The notes under the pieces were generated by a model, which was not told where the DNA came from, searched no databases, and worked only from the letters and a program-made list of their open reading frames with translations. A stretch of 64,000 nt of DNA from Saprospiraceae bacterium (lineage in GTDB: Bacteria; Bacteroidota; Bacteroidia; Chitinophagales; Saprospiraceae). The position numbers and the translations under genes were made by a program. Positions 1 to 9,078 of this stretch are shown here, piece after piece (within the stretch, counting starts at the first letter, position 1; every line of letters begins with the position of its first letter). Location: the NCBI GenBank assembly GCA_029251525.1, contig JAQXDE010000030.1:102590-166589 (forward strand), read 5' to 3'.

Positions 1-824
1 GAAACACCAGCAGTTCCAGCTGGAACAATTGCTGATAAATCCATAACAGGAGAAATTAACTCTCCTATTTGAGTAGCACCACAAATACCATTTTGATCAA
101 ACCCATCTGAATTAAATACCATAGCTCCGTTACAAGCGGTAGTGGCTTGAGAAGTAGCATCACCAAACATATTAGTTGCTGTAGCACCAAGAGTAGTTCC
201 ATCCGCAACCCATTCCCATAGTTCAACAGTATCACAAGGAGCTTCATGAATAGTAGTCCAATCATTTAACCCTCCATCGAATTCTCCCTCTCCATTATTG
301 CCCCAAAAGACAACTGCATTATTTATTGGTGGTGTGTATTCAATAGTAACATTTACTGTAGGTATTTCAGCTCGAATGATTGCACAATCATCTTGAGAGA
401 TCATAAAAGCAGGCACCGTATTAATAAATCCAGCAGTATTTCCCATTGCAAAAATTGGGTCGCTATTATTATTACAAACCATAATTGCAATTGCACCAGC
501 AGCTTCGGCATTAGCACATTTTTGGGAAAAAGAACAAGCTCCTCTATCAATTAATGCAATAAAACCGGTCAAATCATTAACTAAAGCTTCACATGCATCA
601 GTTGTAGGATCCGTTCCATCATCTCCAATTTTCAACTCACCCGTAATTGGTGCGGAGTCACATTGACTTGGAAATGCGCCACCAAATCCTGCAGGCAGCA
701 TATCATACTCCTCTGAAATACCAGCAGAATAATCTATGCTTAATGTAAGTTGTGCATTTACCCCTGTTGCAAAAATGCAAAGGAGAAAAGCTAATAAAAT
801 CTGATTAGTAAAATTATTTTTCAT
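1..824 (-). CDS. Secreted PA-domain protein, C-terminus beyond window
   Basis: The reading frame is open from an ATG at 824 to the left edge, 274 codons, so the 3' part is missing. Residues 1-25 form a signal peptide ending NAQ. Residues about 60-165 match a protease-associated (PA) domain, with the motif FIALIDRGACSF followed by AxxAGAIAIMVCNNN and a PAFMIS segment. After it comes VVFWGNNGEGEFDGG, the start of a module I associate with large secreted Saprospirales proteins. PA domains are lids or substrate-recruiting inserts in exported peptidases, so this may be an exported enzyme or adhesin carried by type IX secretion; the catalytic part, if any, is not visible. The PA segment and its lead-in (xMLPAGFGGAFP) resemble those in the M36 peptidase at 27203. 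Product class is sure, function is not. Confidence 0.75.
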   Translation of the reverse strand, partial: MKNNFTNQILLAFLLCIFATGVNAQLTLSIDYSAGISEEYDMLPAGFGGAFPSQCDSAPITGELKIGDDGTDPTTDACEALVNDLTGFIALIDRGACSFSQKCANAEAAGAIAIMVCNNNSDPIFAMGNTAGFINTVPAFMISQDDCAIIRAEIPTVNVTIEYTPPINNAVVFWGNNGEGEFDGGLNDWTTIHEAPCDTVELWEWVADGTTLGATATNMFGDATSQATTACNGAMVFNSDGFDQNGICGATQIGELISPVMDLSAIVPAGTAGV

Positions 825-1246
825 AAGATTTCTTTTTTTATTAAATAATAGTAAACATAAGAATATTATGTAATAATTTTATGGAAATTCCTTAAAGAAG
901 TCTTAAGTAAAACAATTTTTTTTAATTGTTTTTATCTATTGGTGTCGTCTTTTATAAAAATATACTATGCTAAAGTATCAAATAAAAAAAGATACAGATT
1001 TATTCAATGATTTTGAAAAAAGGTATCTATTTCAGTTAAAGCAAAAATCATAAATATGTTTTTTGCTTTGAGTTTTTTGCACTTACTGAATAAAGCATAT
1101 AAAACTTTAATTAAATCAAACTATTTCCATTTATTTCCATTAGCAATCCTAGGAACATATTCCTTCATAAAAGAATAGTTATTTTTTGTTGAAATAAAAG
1201 TTGAATTAATATATTTGCCATCTCTAAAAATTAAAAAACTTCGAAA
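825..1246. other. Intergenic region between divergent genes
   Basis: This 422-base stretch separates the divergent PA-domain gene and chrA. I found no coding-like frame. It holds an A/T-rich inverted repeat (1038-1047 with 1060-1069, aaagcaaaaa and its complement) of unknown use, and the chrA promoter candidate at 1185-1217. Confidence 0.6.
1185..1217 (+). promoter_or_regulatory. Candidate Bacteroidota promoter for chrA
   Basis: A TAnnTTTG-type -7 box (tatatttg, 1210-1217) lies 29 bases before the TTG start of chrA. A TTTG -33 box sits at 1185-1188, giving a 21-base spacer, slightly longer than the usual 19. It supports the choice of the non-ATG start. Confidence 0.5.
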
Positions 1247-2383
1247 TTGGAAAACAATACAATTAGAAAATTAAAAGACCTCGCTAATTTATTTCTCAAA
1301 TTAGGATTTGTCGCATTTGGAGGGCCGGCTGCGCACATAGCCATGTTAGAAGATGAAGTAGTTGAAAAAAGAAAATGGATGACTCGCGATCATTTTTTAG
1401 ATTTAATTGGTGCTACTAATTTAATTCCTGGACCTAATTCTACAGAAATGACAATGCATGTTGGATATCAATATGCAGGTGTTGCAGGTCTATTTATGGC
1501 AGGTATATGTTTTATTGGCCCAGCTGTTTTATTGACTGGGATCTTAGCCTATTTGTATATCGAATATGGTGAACTTCCTGGGATAGCCCCATTTTTACTT
1601 GGCATCAAACCTGCGGTTTTAGCAATTATAGCTGGAGCAATTTATAAGCTAGGTAAGAAAGCTCTGAAATCTTGGCAACTTGGATTAATTGGAGTCATCG
1701 TAGTAATTGCTAACTTTTGTGGGATCAATGAGGTGACTTGCATTTTAGGTGGGGGAGTGTTAGGTATGCTTTGGGCTAATACATTGGAAGGAAAATCTTT
1801 AAGAAGTTATGCACCTATTTTATTATTCTGGTTTACTGGGGCTGGAATGAAATTAACGACGACAAATTTATTTCTAGTCTTTCTGAAAGTGGGTTCTGTA
1901 CTTTTTGGAAGTGGATATGTTTTAGTAGCTTATTTGGATGGAGAACTAGTGGAGAAATTAGGATGGTTATCAAAAAGTGAATTACTTGATGCAATAGCAA
2001 TTGGACAATTCACTCCAGGTCCAGTTTTATCAACTGCTACTTTTGTAGGTTACCAAATCCAAGGCGTTCAAGGAGCGATGGCAGCCACTTTAGGCATCTT
2101 TTTACCATCCTTTATATTTGTTTGGATTTTAAATCCTTTAATTCCAAAATTGCGTTCCTCCAAAATTACGGCAGCATTTTTAGATGCTGTAAATGTAGCA
2201 GCTGTAGCTGTTATGTTAGTAGTTACTTTGATGTTAGCAAAAGAGGTTTTGCTAGATTGGAAATCCCTTATTATTGCAAGTATAAGTTTTTACATTTATT
2301 TTTTCCAGAAGAAAGTTAGTGTAGTCTATTTAGTTTTGTGCGGTGCAATATTAGGCTGGGTGCTTTCTTTTATAAATTTCTAA
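1247..2383 (+). CDS. chrA: ChrA-family chromate/anion transporter
   Basis: A 378-residue integral membrane protein of the CHR (chromate ion transporter) family in its full two-domain form. The halves are homologous: FGGPAAHIAML at about residues 24-34 and NLIPGPN near 58 recur as FGSGYVLVAYL near 220 and GQFTPGPV near 252. Characterised members export chromate driven by the membrane potential; in organisms with no chromate exposure the true substrate may be another oxyanion such as sulfate. The frame begins with TTG at 1247, since the next in-frame ATG (MLEDE) would delete the conserved FGGP motif. It is transcribed alone and closed by a strong terminator. No ChrB-like regulator is adjacent, so a resistance role is unproven. 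Confidence 0.9.
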   Translation: MENNTIRKLKDLANLFLKLGFVAFGGPAAHIAMLEDEVVEKRKWMTRDHFLDLIGATNLIPGPNSTEMTMHVGYQYAGVAGLFMAGICFIGPAVLLTGILAYLYIEYGELPGIAPFLLGIKPAVLAIIAGAIYKLGKKALKSWQLGLIGVIVVIANFCGINEVTCILGGGVLGMLWANTLEGKSLRSYAPILLFWFTGAGMKLTTTNLFLVFLKVGSVLFGSGYVLVAYLDGELVEKLGWLSKSELLDAIAIGQFTPGPVLSTATFVGYQIQGVQGAMAATLGIFLPSFIFVWILNPLIPKLRSSKITAAFLDAVNVAAVAVMLVVTLMLAKEVLLDWKSLIIASISFYIYFFQKKVSVVYLVLCGAILGWVLSFINF

Positions 2384-2430
2384 TGGTCAATTCTACTCCA
2401 ACAATTTTTATAGAAAGTTGAAATAATAAA

Positions 2431-2466
2431 CCCCGCATTACGACTTAATGCGGGGTCTTTTTTTTC
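2431..2466 (+). terminator. Rho-independent terminator after chrA
   Basis: A perfect 10-bp stem (ccccgcatta / taatgcgggg) with a 5-base loop is followed by a T-rich run. It lies between the convergent chrA and Na/Pi symporter genes. The left flank is also A-rich, so it may serve both strands. Confidence 0.9.
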
Positions 2467-2493
2467 TGAAAATTATTTCATTTAATTTTTCAT

Positions 2494-4206
2494 CTAAATT
2501 TCGCCAACTACTGATTCAGTAACATTGATTATGTGGTCACCAACTTTCTCCAAACTTGAGAACAAATTGTTGTAAATCATCGCACTTTTAATATTGTATT
2601 CCTCATCTTTTTCCATCGCTTCTGTATTTTCTCTTCTCATTACATTTCGTAGTTTATTGATTCTATCTTCTACTGCTACTGCTTTATCTTTAGAAACTTT
2701 ATCATAATGATCAGCATCTAAATTGTTTGTCATTATAACAAAACCTTCATCAATTAAATCAAACAATTCGTTTAACCTATCTCTTTGCTGCTGATTAAAC
2801 CAGATATTATCATCAATTTTCCTCTCCAAAGTTTTTGAAATTTGGAAGAAAATATCTCCAATTCTTTCCATGTCATTTCCAATATTCAAAATACTTCTAA
2901 CACGAATAGATAATTTTGGAGAAAGTGGCTTTTTAGAGACCAATGTTAAATATTCTGTCAACTCTACTTCAAACCGATCTGTTATCTCCTCATATTTAGC
3001 CAACTTTTTCAACATCTTTCGTTGCTTTTTAGGAGACTCTTTTGCATCTAATAATTTACGAGCAAAACCTGTCATTCGACTCGTCACTTCCCCAAATCTT
3101 GATACTTCTTTTTGAGCCTCCAATATTGATAACTCAGGAGTAGTAATATTTGTTCCAATATATTTCAACCTATAATTTTCGTCTGACTCACCGCTTTCTT
3201 TTACTGTCAAAATTGCCATCCTAACTAACCATGGAACGAAACCAATCATGAATATAACATTCAAAAAGTTAAATGTTGTATGGAATGCTGACAAGGCAAT
3301 TGGTATAGATTCCTTGGCAATATTTGCATCTCTACCTAAAGGATCTATCATCCCAAATTGTGTAGTCATCACATGCCCAATTCCTTTTAAAACAAAAGGC
3401 AATGCAATTACCATCCAAATTACTCCAATAACATTGAACATAGAGTGAATTCTTGCTGAACGTTTAGCATGTACATTTCCAACCAAAGAGGCTAACTCTG
3501 CAGTAATTGTAGTTCCAATATTTTCTCCCAAAATCATTGCCGCCGCAATATCGAAAGGTAAAATCCCTTGAGAACATAAAGTCAAGGTAAGAGCCATTGC
3601 TGCGCTTGAGGATTGAACAACGATAGTCAAAAGTGTCCCAACTAAAACAAAAAACAATCGACTCAAAATACCATAGTTAGCAAATCCAGCTAAGAAATTA
3701 AGAACCTCTGGATTACTTTTAATGTCTGGAACAGCTTTTTTCAATAAACTCAATCCCATAAAAAGAATAGCAAATCCAATTATAAACTCTCCCCAAGCCT
3801 TAATCTTTGATCGACTTACCATTAACATAGGTAAACCTATTGCAAAAAGAGGAACTGAATAAGCAGCTAATTTTACTTTAAACCCTAAAATAGAAATCAG
3901 CCATCCTGTAATTGTAGTTCCAATATTAGCTCCCATCATTATCCCAGCGGATTCAACCAAAGAAATTAACCCTGCATTTACAAAACTTACTGTCATCACA
4001 GTGGTAGCAGAAGAAGATTGAACAAGTGCAGTAGTAATAAATCCAGTTAAAACACCGAGATACCGATTTTTTGTCATCGTTCTCAAAATATTTCTCATTT
4101 GAGAACCGGCTGCCTTCTGAATTCCTTCACTCATGACTTTCATACCATAAATAAAGAAGGCTAGTGCGCCTGTAATTTGGAAAAACTCCCAGAGTCCGAA
4201 TTTCAT
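2494..4206 (-). CDS. Na/Pi symporter with PhoU-like C-terminal domain
   Basis: A 570-residue protein of the NptA/YjbB Na+/phosphate cotransporter family (Pfam Na_Pi_cotrans). Two inverted membrane repeats carry the diagnostic QSSSATT (about residue 62) and QSSSAAM (about residue 193) motifs. The last 200 residues are helical and PhoU-like, as in bacterial members that couple transport to phosphate status. I take the ATG at 4206 (MKFGLWEFF), preceded by an A-run, rather than a TTG 45 bases upstream that would add a non-conserved extension. The next gene downstream on the same strand side, at 4373-5596, is an OprO/P porin, so outer- and inner-membrane phosphate entry are encoded together. Substrate follows from family membership and context and was not shown directly. 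Confidence 0.92.
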   Translation of the reverse strand: MKFGLWEFFQITGALAFFIYGMKVMSEGIQKAAGSQMRNILRTMTKNRYLGVLTGFITTALVQSSSATTVMTVSFVNAGLISLVESAGIMMGANIGTTITGWLISILGFKVKLAAYSVPLFAIGLPMLMVSRSKIKAWGEFIIGFAILFMGLSLLKKAVPDIKSNPEVLNFLAGFANYGILSRLFFVLVGTLLTIVVQSSSAAMALTLTLCSQGILPFDIAAAMILGENIGTTITAELASLVGNVHAKRSARIHSMFNVIGVIWMVIALPFVLKGIGHVMTTQFGMIDPLGRDANIAKESIPIALSAFHTTFNFLNVIFMIGFVPWLVRMAILTVKESGESDENYRLKYIGTNITTPELSILEAQKEVSRFGEVTSRMTGFARKLLDAKESPKKQRKMLKKLAKYEEITDRFEVELTEYLTLVSKKPLSPKLSIRVRSILNIGNDMERIGDIFFQISKTLERKIDDNIWFNQQQRDRLNELFDLIDEGFVIMTNNLDADHYDKVSKDKAVAVEDRINKLRNVMRRENTEAMEKDEEYNIKSAMIYNNLFSSLEKVGDHIINVTESVVGEI

Positions 4207-4372
4207 TTTTTTTATATTTAGTGGTTTAAAATTACTGAGGACATCCCCCAACAGTATTGTTTGTTATTGTACTCCCAAAGGGTATTGAAAAAGATATATT
4301 TTCGAAAAACTTATCAATGCAAATGTACACTTCAAATGTTAAGTCAATGTTAATTTTTAAATAACTAAGAAT

Positions 4373-5596
4373 TTAAAAATGTAAATCTACTTGTACTCTC
4401 CAAAATAATTTATTCTTTGAATTAGTAACATCTCGATAAGATATATCAGTTTGAACCTTTAATTTATGACCAACAATAAACCGGGACAGACCTACTGTAT
4501 ATTCAGTTTCATCATTAGCTACTACTTCGTCTGGATTAATGATTGTATATCTTGCGGCAATTTCCCAATTATTTTTCATCAAATATCCAACTGAAAGGTT
4601 CAATCCATGTCCAGTGTAAAATGTTCCAATTTCTTCTTCTAGTTCATTCATGACAACAGGGTCACCATCACTTGTTTGCTTATCCGCAAATTCACCCATT
4701 AATGAGAATCCTTTATATTTAAACATCGCATCAATAAAAATTGTCTGAAGTGTTTTTCCAAGATAATTTCTAGTCATTTCAACTTCGTCGAAGATAAAAC
4801 TTCCATTTTGACCTCTTTCTCTTACTGCATTATCGTTAATATCATAGGTTACTCCAATCGCTAATTTTGGTTTTGGTTCTCTTTTTAAATCAGAGCCAGA
4901 ATAATCTCCTTTTGATTTAAAGTTACCCCAAGGCAGAAATTCTGCACGGAAAGTATAATCAAAACCACCTCCCAAATTTCCAGCAGTTATATTTCGGCCT
5001 TCTCCTTGAGATAAAGAAAAGACTTCTTTCATGATAAAATCTCCGCTTATTGTATGGTGATTCATCAAGGTAATTCCAAAATCTCGATCAATGTTAAATC
5101 GAGAATTTACTCTTGATCGATCAACAAACTGAAGGTTTCCAGAGGAAATTACTCGTTCTCTGTTTCCAGGAAGCTTCCCTTGCCCGACTTTAATTGAGAA
5201 ATTTTTATAAAAATTATATTGAATGAGTGCATCTAGAATAAATTTAGGACCATTATTGAATTCTGATGCAACACCACCATTATCTCTGTTGGAAAGCCCC
5301 ATTTCAAATTTGTATTTTAACTTTGGAGTATAAGCATACCCGTCAAATTTAAATCGAGCTCTTCGAATTAAGAAATTAGAGGAATAGTCTATTAATTCTC
5401 CTGTTCCATCATTTTCATTATCAACTGCCCATTCGTTCGAAAAGAGATTTTGAAAACGCATTCCAAATTTCATATAAAATGTAGAATCCTTTCCATAGGC
5501 TTGAATCCCTTTTCCAAATTTTGTTGGAAGTTCGACCTGAGTAGACCCCAATTGTGTTCCCAGAACTAGAAACATTAATGCAACTAATTTTTTCAT
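4373..5596 (-). CDS. OprO/OprP-type (phosphate-selective) porin
   Basis: A 407-residue outer membrane barrel with a signal peptide (residues 1-19). Repeated amphipathic strands (FLIRRARFKFDGYAYT, YKFEMGLSNRD, FSIKVGQGKLPG) and a C-terminus ending in a strand with terminal Phe (WRVQVDLHF) fit the Porin_O_P family. The RRARFKFDG and GxxKxPxxRE segments are typical of that family. It lies immediately upstream, in transcription order, of the Na/Pi symporter, separated by about 165 bases. The joint role is probably phosphate or polyphosphate uptake. Bacteroidota porins of this family are often annotated for phosphate without proof of selectivity. Confidence 0.88.
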   Translation of the reverse strand: MKKLVALMFLVLGTQLGSTQVELPTKFGKGIQAYGKDSTFYMKFGMRFQNLFSNEWAVDNENDGTGELIDYSSNFLIRRARFKFDGYAYTPKLKYKFEMGLSNRDNGGVASEFNNGPKFILDALIQYNFYKNFSIKVGQGKLPGNRERVISSGNLQFVDRSRVNSRFNIDRDFGITLMNHHTISGDFIMKEVFSLSQGEGRNITAGNLGGGFDYTFRAEFLPWGNFKSKGDYSGSDLKREPKPKLAIGVTYDINDNAVRERGQNGSFIFDEVEMTRNYLGKTLQTIFIDAMFKYKGFSLMGEFADKQTSDGDPVVMNELEEEIGTFYTGHGLNLSVGYLMKNNWEIAARYTIINPDEVVANDETEYTVGLSRFIVGHKLKVQTDISYRDVTNSKNKLFWRVQVDLHF

Positions 5597-5743
5597 TGTA
5601 AATATTAGATTATTTGTTAGCTTAAAATTTATGCAAATGTCGTTTTACAATGTTAACTCAAGGTTAAGTAATTATTAAATTACTTAGATATTCTCTTTTT
5701 TTACATTTTCTTTAATTCAAATTTAGACTGAGTATAAGATAAA

Positions 5744-5776
5744 AAGAGGTATCAACGAATTCTCATTGATACCTCT
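5744..5776 (-). terminator. Terminator after the SulP gene
   Basis: An 11-bp stem (5745-5755 with 5766-5776) is followed on the minus strand by a TTTTTA run. It lies 40 bases after the SulP stop codon, which separates the SulP transcript from the porin gene. Confidence 0.8.
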
Positions 5777-5814
5777 CACGATTTCATTAATTATATTTTT
5801 TTTTAATTTAAAAT

Positions 5815-7662
5815 TTAGTGCTCATCTCTTACATTTTCCATAATCCATTTTAAACAGTTATTAAAGTTTTGAAATAAATGTTCCTCCGGAATTAAATCAG
5901 GAATAATATCAATTCGTTCCATCATATACTTAGGCTGATTATTAATACCAACTAAAAGTACATTTCTACCAGCTCCTCTTAAATCAACCAAAACATCTTC
6001 CATTGCATACAACCCTGATTGATCCATGTAAGGCATTCTCCCCATCCTTATTATAACAGTCGATGCAGTGGAAGGAATTTGTCGAGCTAGTTGTTGAAAG
6101 TCACTTGTGTAACCAAAAAACAAAGGACCTTTAATATGCTTGATAAATACTTCCTCTTTTAAATTTTTAGGGAAATCGATTTCATCAGACCACGCTTTTT
6201 CCTCTTTTAAAGACTTAACATTTGACCGCTCAGCAGTCAAGTCACCAATTTTCTTCATAAACATTAATGAGGCAATGACTAATCCGATTCCGACTGCATA
6301 TACCAAATTCCATACTGATGATAATACTAAAACTATAAGCATAATGGCAACTTCAGGTTTCGGCATAAATGGAATCGCTTTGAGTCCTTTGTAATCCATT
6401 ACTCCAATTCCAACAGTTATCAAAATTCCTGCTAATACAGCTGCTGGAATCTTGGAGGCAATTGGTGCAAAAGCTAGCATGATGATCAACAAAAGGAATC
6501 CTGCGATCATTCCAGATAACTTAGTTCTACCTCCAGCATTTATATTTACTACGGTTCTAATAGTAGCTCCAGCACCTGGAATACCTCCAAATATTGCTGC
6601 AACAGAGTTTCCGATTCCTTGACCAATCAATTCTTTATTTGGTTTATGTTTGGTCTTAGTCATATTATCAGCAACGACTGATGTCAACAATGAGTCAATC
6701 GCTCCGAGTAGAGCTAATGTAATTGCAGTAAAAATGTAAGGAGCAACATTTCCAAAACTGATATTTGTAAATATTTGAAATTGAGGTACCGGGAATCCAG
6801 TAGGTATTTCTTCTATTGGACGATAGTTTAATCCAAATCCAACTGCAATTCCAGACATTACAACTAAAGCAACAAGTGTACTAGGTATAGCAGTGGTAAT
6901 TCGTTTAAATCCAAAAATTATTATTATGGTTCCTAGAGCTAAGATTAACTCCAACCAATTAATACTTCTAAAAGCTTTGGGCATCACTTTTAAAGCTCCA
7001 AGTACCCCTGATGCCTCAGATCCTGCAAGTGTTTGAGCCTCTGCTTTTATCTGCTCATTTGAAATATCTGCGGCTCTTCGGATGGTTTCCTTGAAATCTT
7101 CCAAAACTAATATTCCTTCCCCAGCTTCTTCCTTTAGAATATTATCCAATATAATTTCTTCTGCTTGCGGCTTAAATTGATTGACATATTCTAAATCCTC
7201 CTTGGGATAATAACCTACAGATGGGAGTATCTGAGTCAAAATGATAATAACTCCAATAGCTGTCATAAATCCAGAAACTACAGGGTATGGTATGTACTTA
7301 ATATATTTCCCCAACCCTATAAGGCCCAGTCCTATTTGAATTAATCCGGCAAGCAAAAATACAATCAAAATTGCTGGTAAAGCCTTACTTACCTCTCCAT
7401 CAAATGCTGCAACTATTCCAGCAATAACTACCATACTTACGGCTGTCATTGGAGCAGTTGGTCCTGAAATTTGAGTATTAGTGCCTCCAAAAAGTGCAGC
7501 AAAAAAACTAATAAAAATAGCTCCATAAAGTCCCGCGCTTGGACCTAAACCTGAGCTTACTCCAAATGCCAATGCTAAGGGCAAGGCAACAATTCCCGCA
7601 GTAATTCCTCCAAAAAGATCGCCTTTAAAATGTTTGAAATCAAACCCGAATTTCTCTAACAT
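5815..7662 (-). CDS. SulP-family inorganic anion transporter with STAS domain
   Basis: A 615-residue transporter. The N-terminal membrane domain has the SulP signature region (GLYGAIFISFFAALFGGTNTQISGPTAPM near residues 43-74) and later a conserved GGIPGAGATIRT segment. A cytoplasmic STAS domain occupies about residues 505-600 (MGRMPYMDQSGLYAMEDVL). SulP proteins carry sulfate, bicarbonate or other anions; no carbonic anhydrase or sulfate-assimilation gene is adjacent to decide between them. A hydrophilic insert of about 80 residues, rich in Glu, Lys and Ala (about residues 150-230), interrupts the membrane domain and is larger than I expect for the family. The gene ends at its own terminator. 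Confidence 0.92.
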   Translation of the reverse strand: MLEKFGFDFKHFKGDLFGGITAGIVALPLALAFGVSSGLGPSAGLYGAIFISFFAALFGGTNTQISGPTAPMTAVSMVVIAGIVAAFDGEVSKALPAILIVFLLAGLIQIGLGLIGLGKYIKYIPYPVVSGFMTAIGVIIILTQILPSVGYYPKEDLEYVNQFKPQAEEIILDNILKEEAGEGILVLEDFKETIRRAADISNEQIKAEAQTLAGSEASGVLGALKVMPKAFRSINWLELILALGTIIIIFGFKRITTAIPSTLVALVVMSGIAVGFGLNYRPIEEIPTGFPVPQFQIFTNISFGNVAPYIFTAITLALLGAIDSLLTSVVADNMTKTKHKPNKELIGQGIGNSVAAIFGGIPGAGATIRTVVNINAGGRTKLSGMIAGFLLLIIMLAFAPIASKIPAAVLAGILITVGIGVMDYKGLKAIPFMPKPEVAIMLIVLVLSSVWNLVYAVGIGLVIASLMFMKKIGDLTAERSNVKSLKEEKAWSDEIDFPKNLKEEVFIKHIKGPLFFGYTSDFQQLARQIPSTASTVIIRMGRMPYMDQSGLYAMEDVLVDLRGAGRNVLLVGINNQPKYMMERIDIIPDLIPEEHLFQNFNNCLKWIMENVRDEH

Positions 7663-7760
7663 GTTTTTTGTTTTTAATTCTGAATATATTTTTCACCTCT
7701 TTTATCTTTAGAATAATGCCATAGGCATTTCCCTAGTTCATAAAAACGAACCATTTTTGA

Positions 7761-7786
7761 TTTCAATAAGAATGTTTTTATTGAAA
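7761..7786. other. Inverted repeat between SulP and a small gene
   Basis: A 9-bp perfect inverted repeat (tttcaataa, 7761-7769; ttattgaaa, 7778-7786) is followed on the plus strand by TTTTTT. It lies just past the stop of the 109-residue gene and upstream of SulP. It could be a terminator or an operator. Confidence 0.4.
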
Positions 7787-7790
7787 TTTT

Positions 7791-8120
7791 TTAAACAATA
7801 CTAGGAATTATTTCCGGAGGAGGAGTTGTAATATCTGGATGATGTAGAGAAATAAATTTTTTGTTATTATTTAAGTTTATCAAAAGCAGCATATCAATCA
7901 CATTAAATTCAAGTGTGATTAAGTTATTCTTATCCTCTTTTTCTTTCTTTTCATTTTCCTCTTCTGATTCTGTGTCCTCTGATGTACTTAATTCTATAAT
8001 TTCTTGTTCAGAATCCATCATCCAATTGTAATAGTTAATAGAACTACTCCATAGTTGCCCCACTAAAAACAATAGAACAAAGAAATTTAATATAAATGGA
8101 TATGAAAAAATATTTTTCAA
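7791..8120 (-). CDS. Small membrane-anchored hypothetical protein
   Basis: I do not recognise a family. The 109-residue product has an N-terminal hydrophobic segment (residues 8-26) that is either an uncleaved anchor or a signal peptide. It is followed by a very acidic low-complexity stretch (SEDTESEEENEKKEKEDK) and a Pro-rich tail ending TTPPPEIIPSIV. This arrangement of hydrophobic start, charged linker and PPPE tail recurs, from memory, in small Bacteroidota proteins of unknown role. It lies upstream of the SulP gene on the same strand, 128 bases away. The ATG at 8120 directly follows an A/T-rich leader. The composition and position argue for a real gene. Confidence 0.6.
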   Translation of the reverse strand: MKNIFSYPFILNFFVLLFLVGQLWSSSINYYNWMMDSEQEIIELSTSEDTESEEENEKKEKEDKNNLITLEFNVIDMLLLINLNNNKKFISLHHPDITTPPPEIIPSIV

Positions 8121-8288
8121 TTTTAGAGGATATTGGTACTAAATGATTTAAGACAACAAATCAAACGAATTGTTGCCCAAAAAAGAAATAAATTGTAAGA
8201 AAACAGCTTTACAAATAAATATTTGTTGTTTTTAACCAGATAAGAGAGGATATTTTATTGACAATTTTTTTTTGCGAAATGAATAATT

Positions 8289-8594
8289 TTATAAAAAATC
8301 AATTTTATTGTCTAAGAACTTATTTTTACTCTGGTCATTCATTGATTTAGTTTTTTGTAAAATTTGCACTCCTGTTTTTTTACAAATATTTTGAGTCAAT
8401 ATTGCGATAAATTTTTTTTCATGAATCATCAATCCTGAGGCCATGATTTCATTCAAAATGTCTTCAGATGAAAATGTTTTTTGGGGTTGTGTAGTCAAAA
8501 GCCATAGGAAATCAAATTTTCTAATTCCAAATGTACTTTTCTTTCTTTTTGGAAAAATCTTATTTTTTGGTAATCTTAATTTAAAAACCCTCAT
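8289..8594 (-). CDS. Small protein resembling an OmpR-type winged-helix domain
   Basis: A 101-residue product with a very basic N-terminus. Residues about 22-85 recall the C-terminal DNA-binding domain of OmpR/PhoB response regulators: FGIRKFDFLWLLTTQP is like the L-x-x-x-E-F-x-L-L-x-x-L-x-x-x-P start, KTFSSEDIL like the S-R-E-x-L turn, and the later IAILTQNICKKTG like the recognition helix. No receiver domain is present, and none is encoded in the 480 bases upstream. It may be a freestanding DNA-binding protein or the remnant of a broken response regulator. The tail (MNDQSKNKFLDNKIDFL) is unconserved-looking. Assignment is by eye only. Confidence 0.4.
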   Translation of the reverse strand: MRVFKLRLPKNKIFPKRKKSTFGIRKFDFLWLLTTQPQKTFSSEDILNEIMASGLMIHEKKFIAILTQNICKKTGVQILQKTKSMNDQSKNKFLDNKIDFL

Positions 8595-9078
8595 AACTTA
8601 GTTTTCTTTTGTAGAAAAATTATTAGATAAATGCTCTTTTCAAATTTGAATTAGATCTTATTCTGGTTTGAGTTAAATCAAATCGCAAAAAAGCATAGTT
8701 ACCTCATTTATAATTTTCTCGTATTTAAAATTATAGAATTGAACCATACAGTAATATGATCCCAAAAAATTAACAGTCTGTGAAAGTAAATTGGATTTTA
8801 ATATTTGGATCAGAGATAGGAGGAAGAAAAATATTTTAGAATAAGTTAACCTTTCTTTAAATTAATAGCAATACATACAAGGAAAATGATCAGGGTTTAA
8901 TGCGTAATTACAAGAAAATAAATTTTAAAAAAACCGAAGATTGAATAATGAGAATTACATAAATTTTCAAAGCTAGGGGAGTAGAAGGAATAAACCTTCT
9001 ACTCAGCCTGCATTTATTCGGTTTGGGAAAAAGAGGAATTATTATATATTAATAATTCTATATAATTGAATCGGATTA
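8595..9078. other. Non-coding stretch
   Basis: This 484-base A/T-rich stretch has no coding-like frame that I can defend. Its only clear element is the hairpin at 8979-9004 near its right end. Confidence 0.55.
8979..9004. terminator. Hairpin downstream of the barrel gene
   Basis: A perfect 10-bp stem (gagtagaagg / ccttctactc) with a 6-base loop lies 75 bases past the stop of the minus-strand gene at 9079. Neither side has a good T-run, so termination or 3'-end stabilisation is only probable. Confidence 0.5.

Noticed and set aside
1038..1069. A/T-rich inverted repeat as a terminator
   Set aside because: No gene upstream on the plus strand uses it, and the stem is mostly A/T; kept only as a note in the intergenic entry.
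2122..2319. Open frame inside chrA, plus strand
   Set aside because: It lies within the chrA coding sequence in another frame and has no homology-like features.
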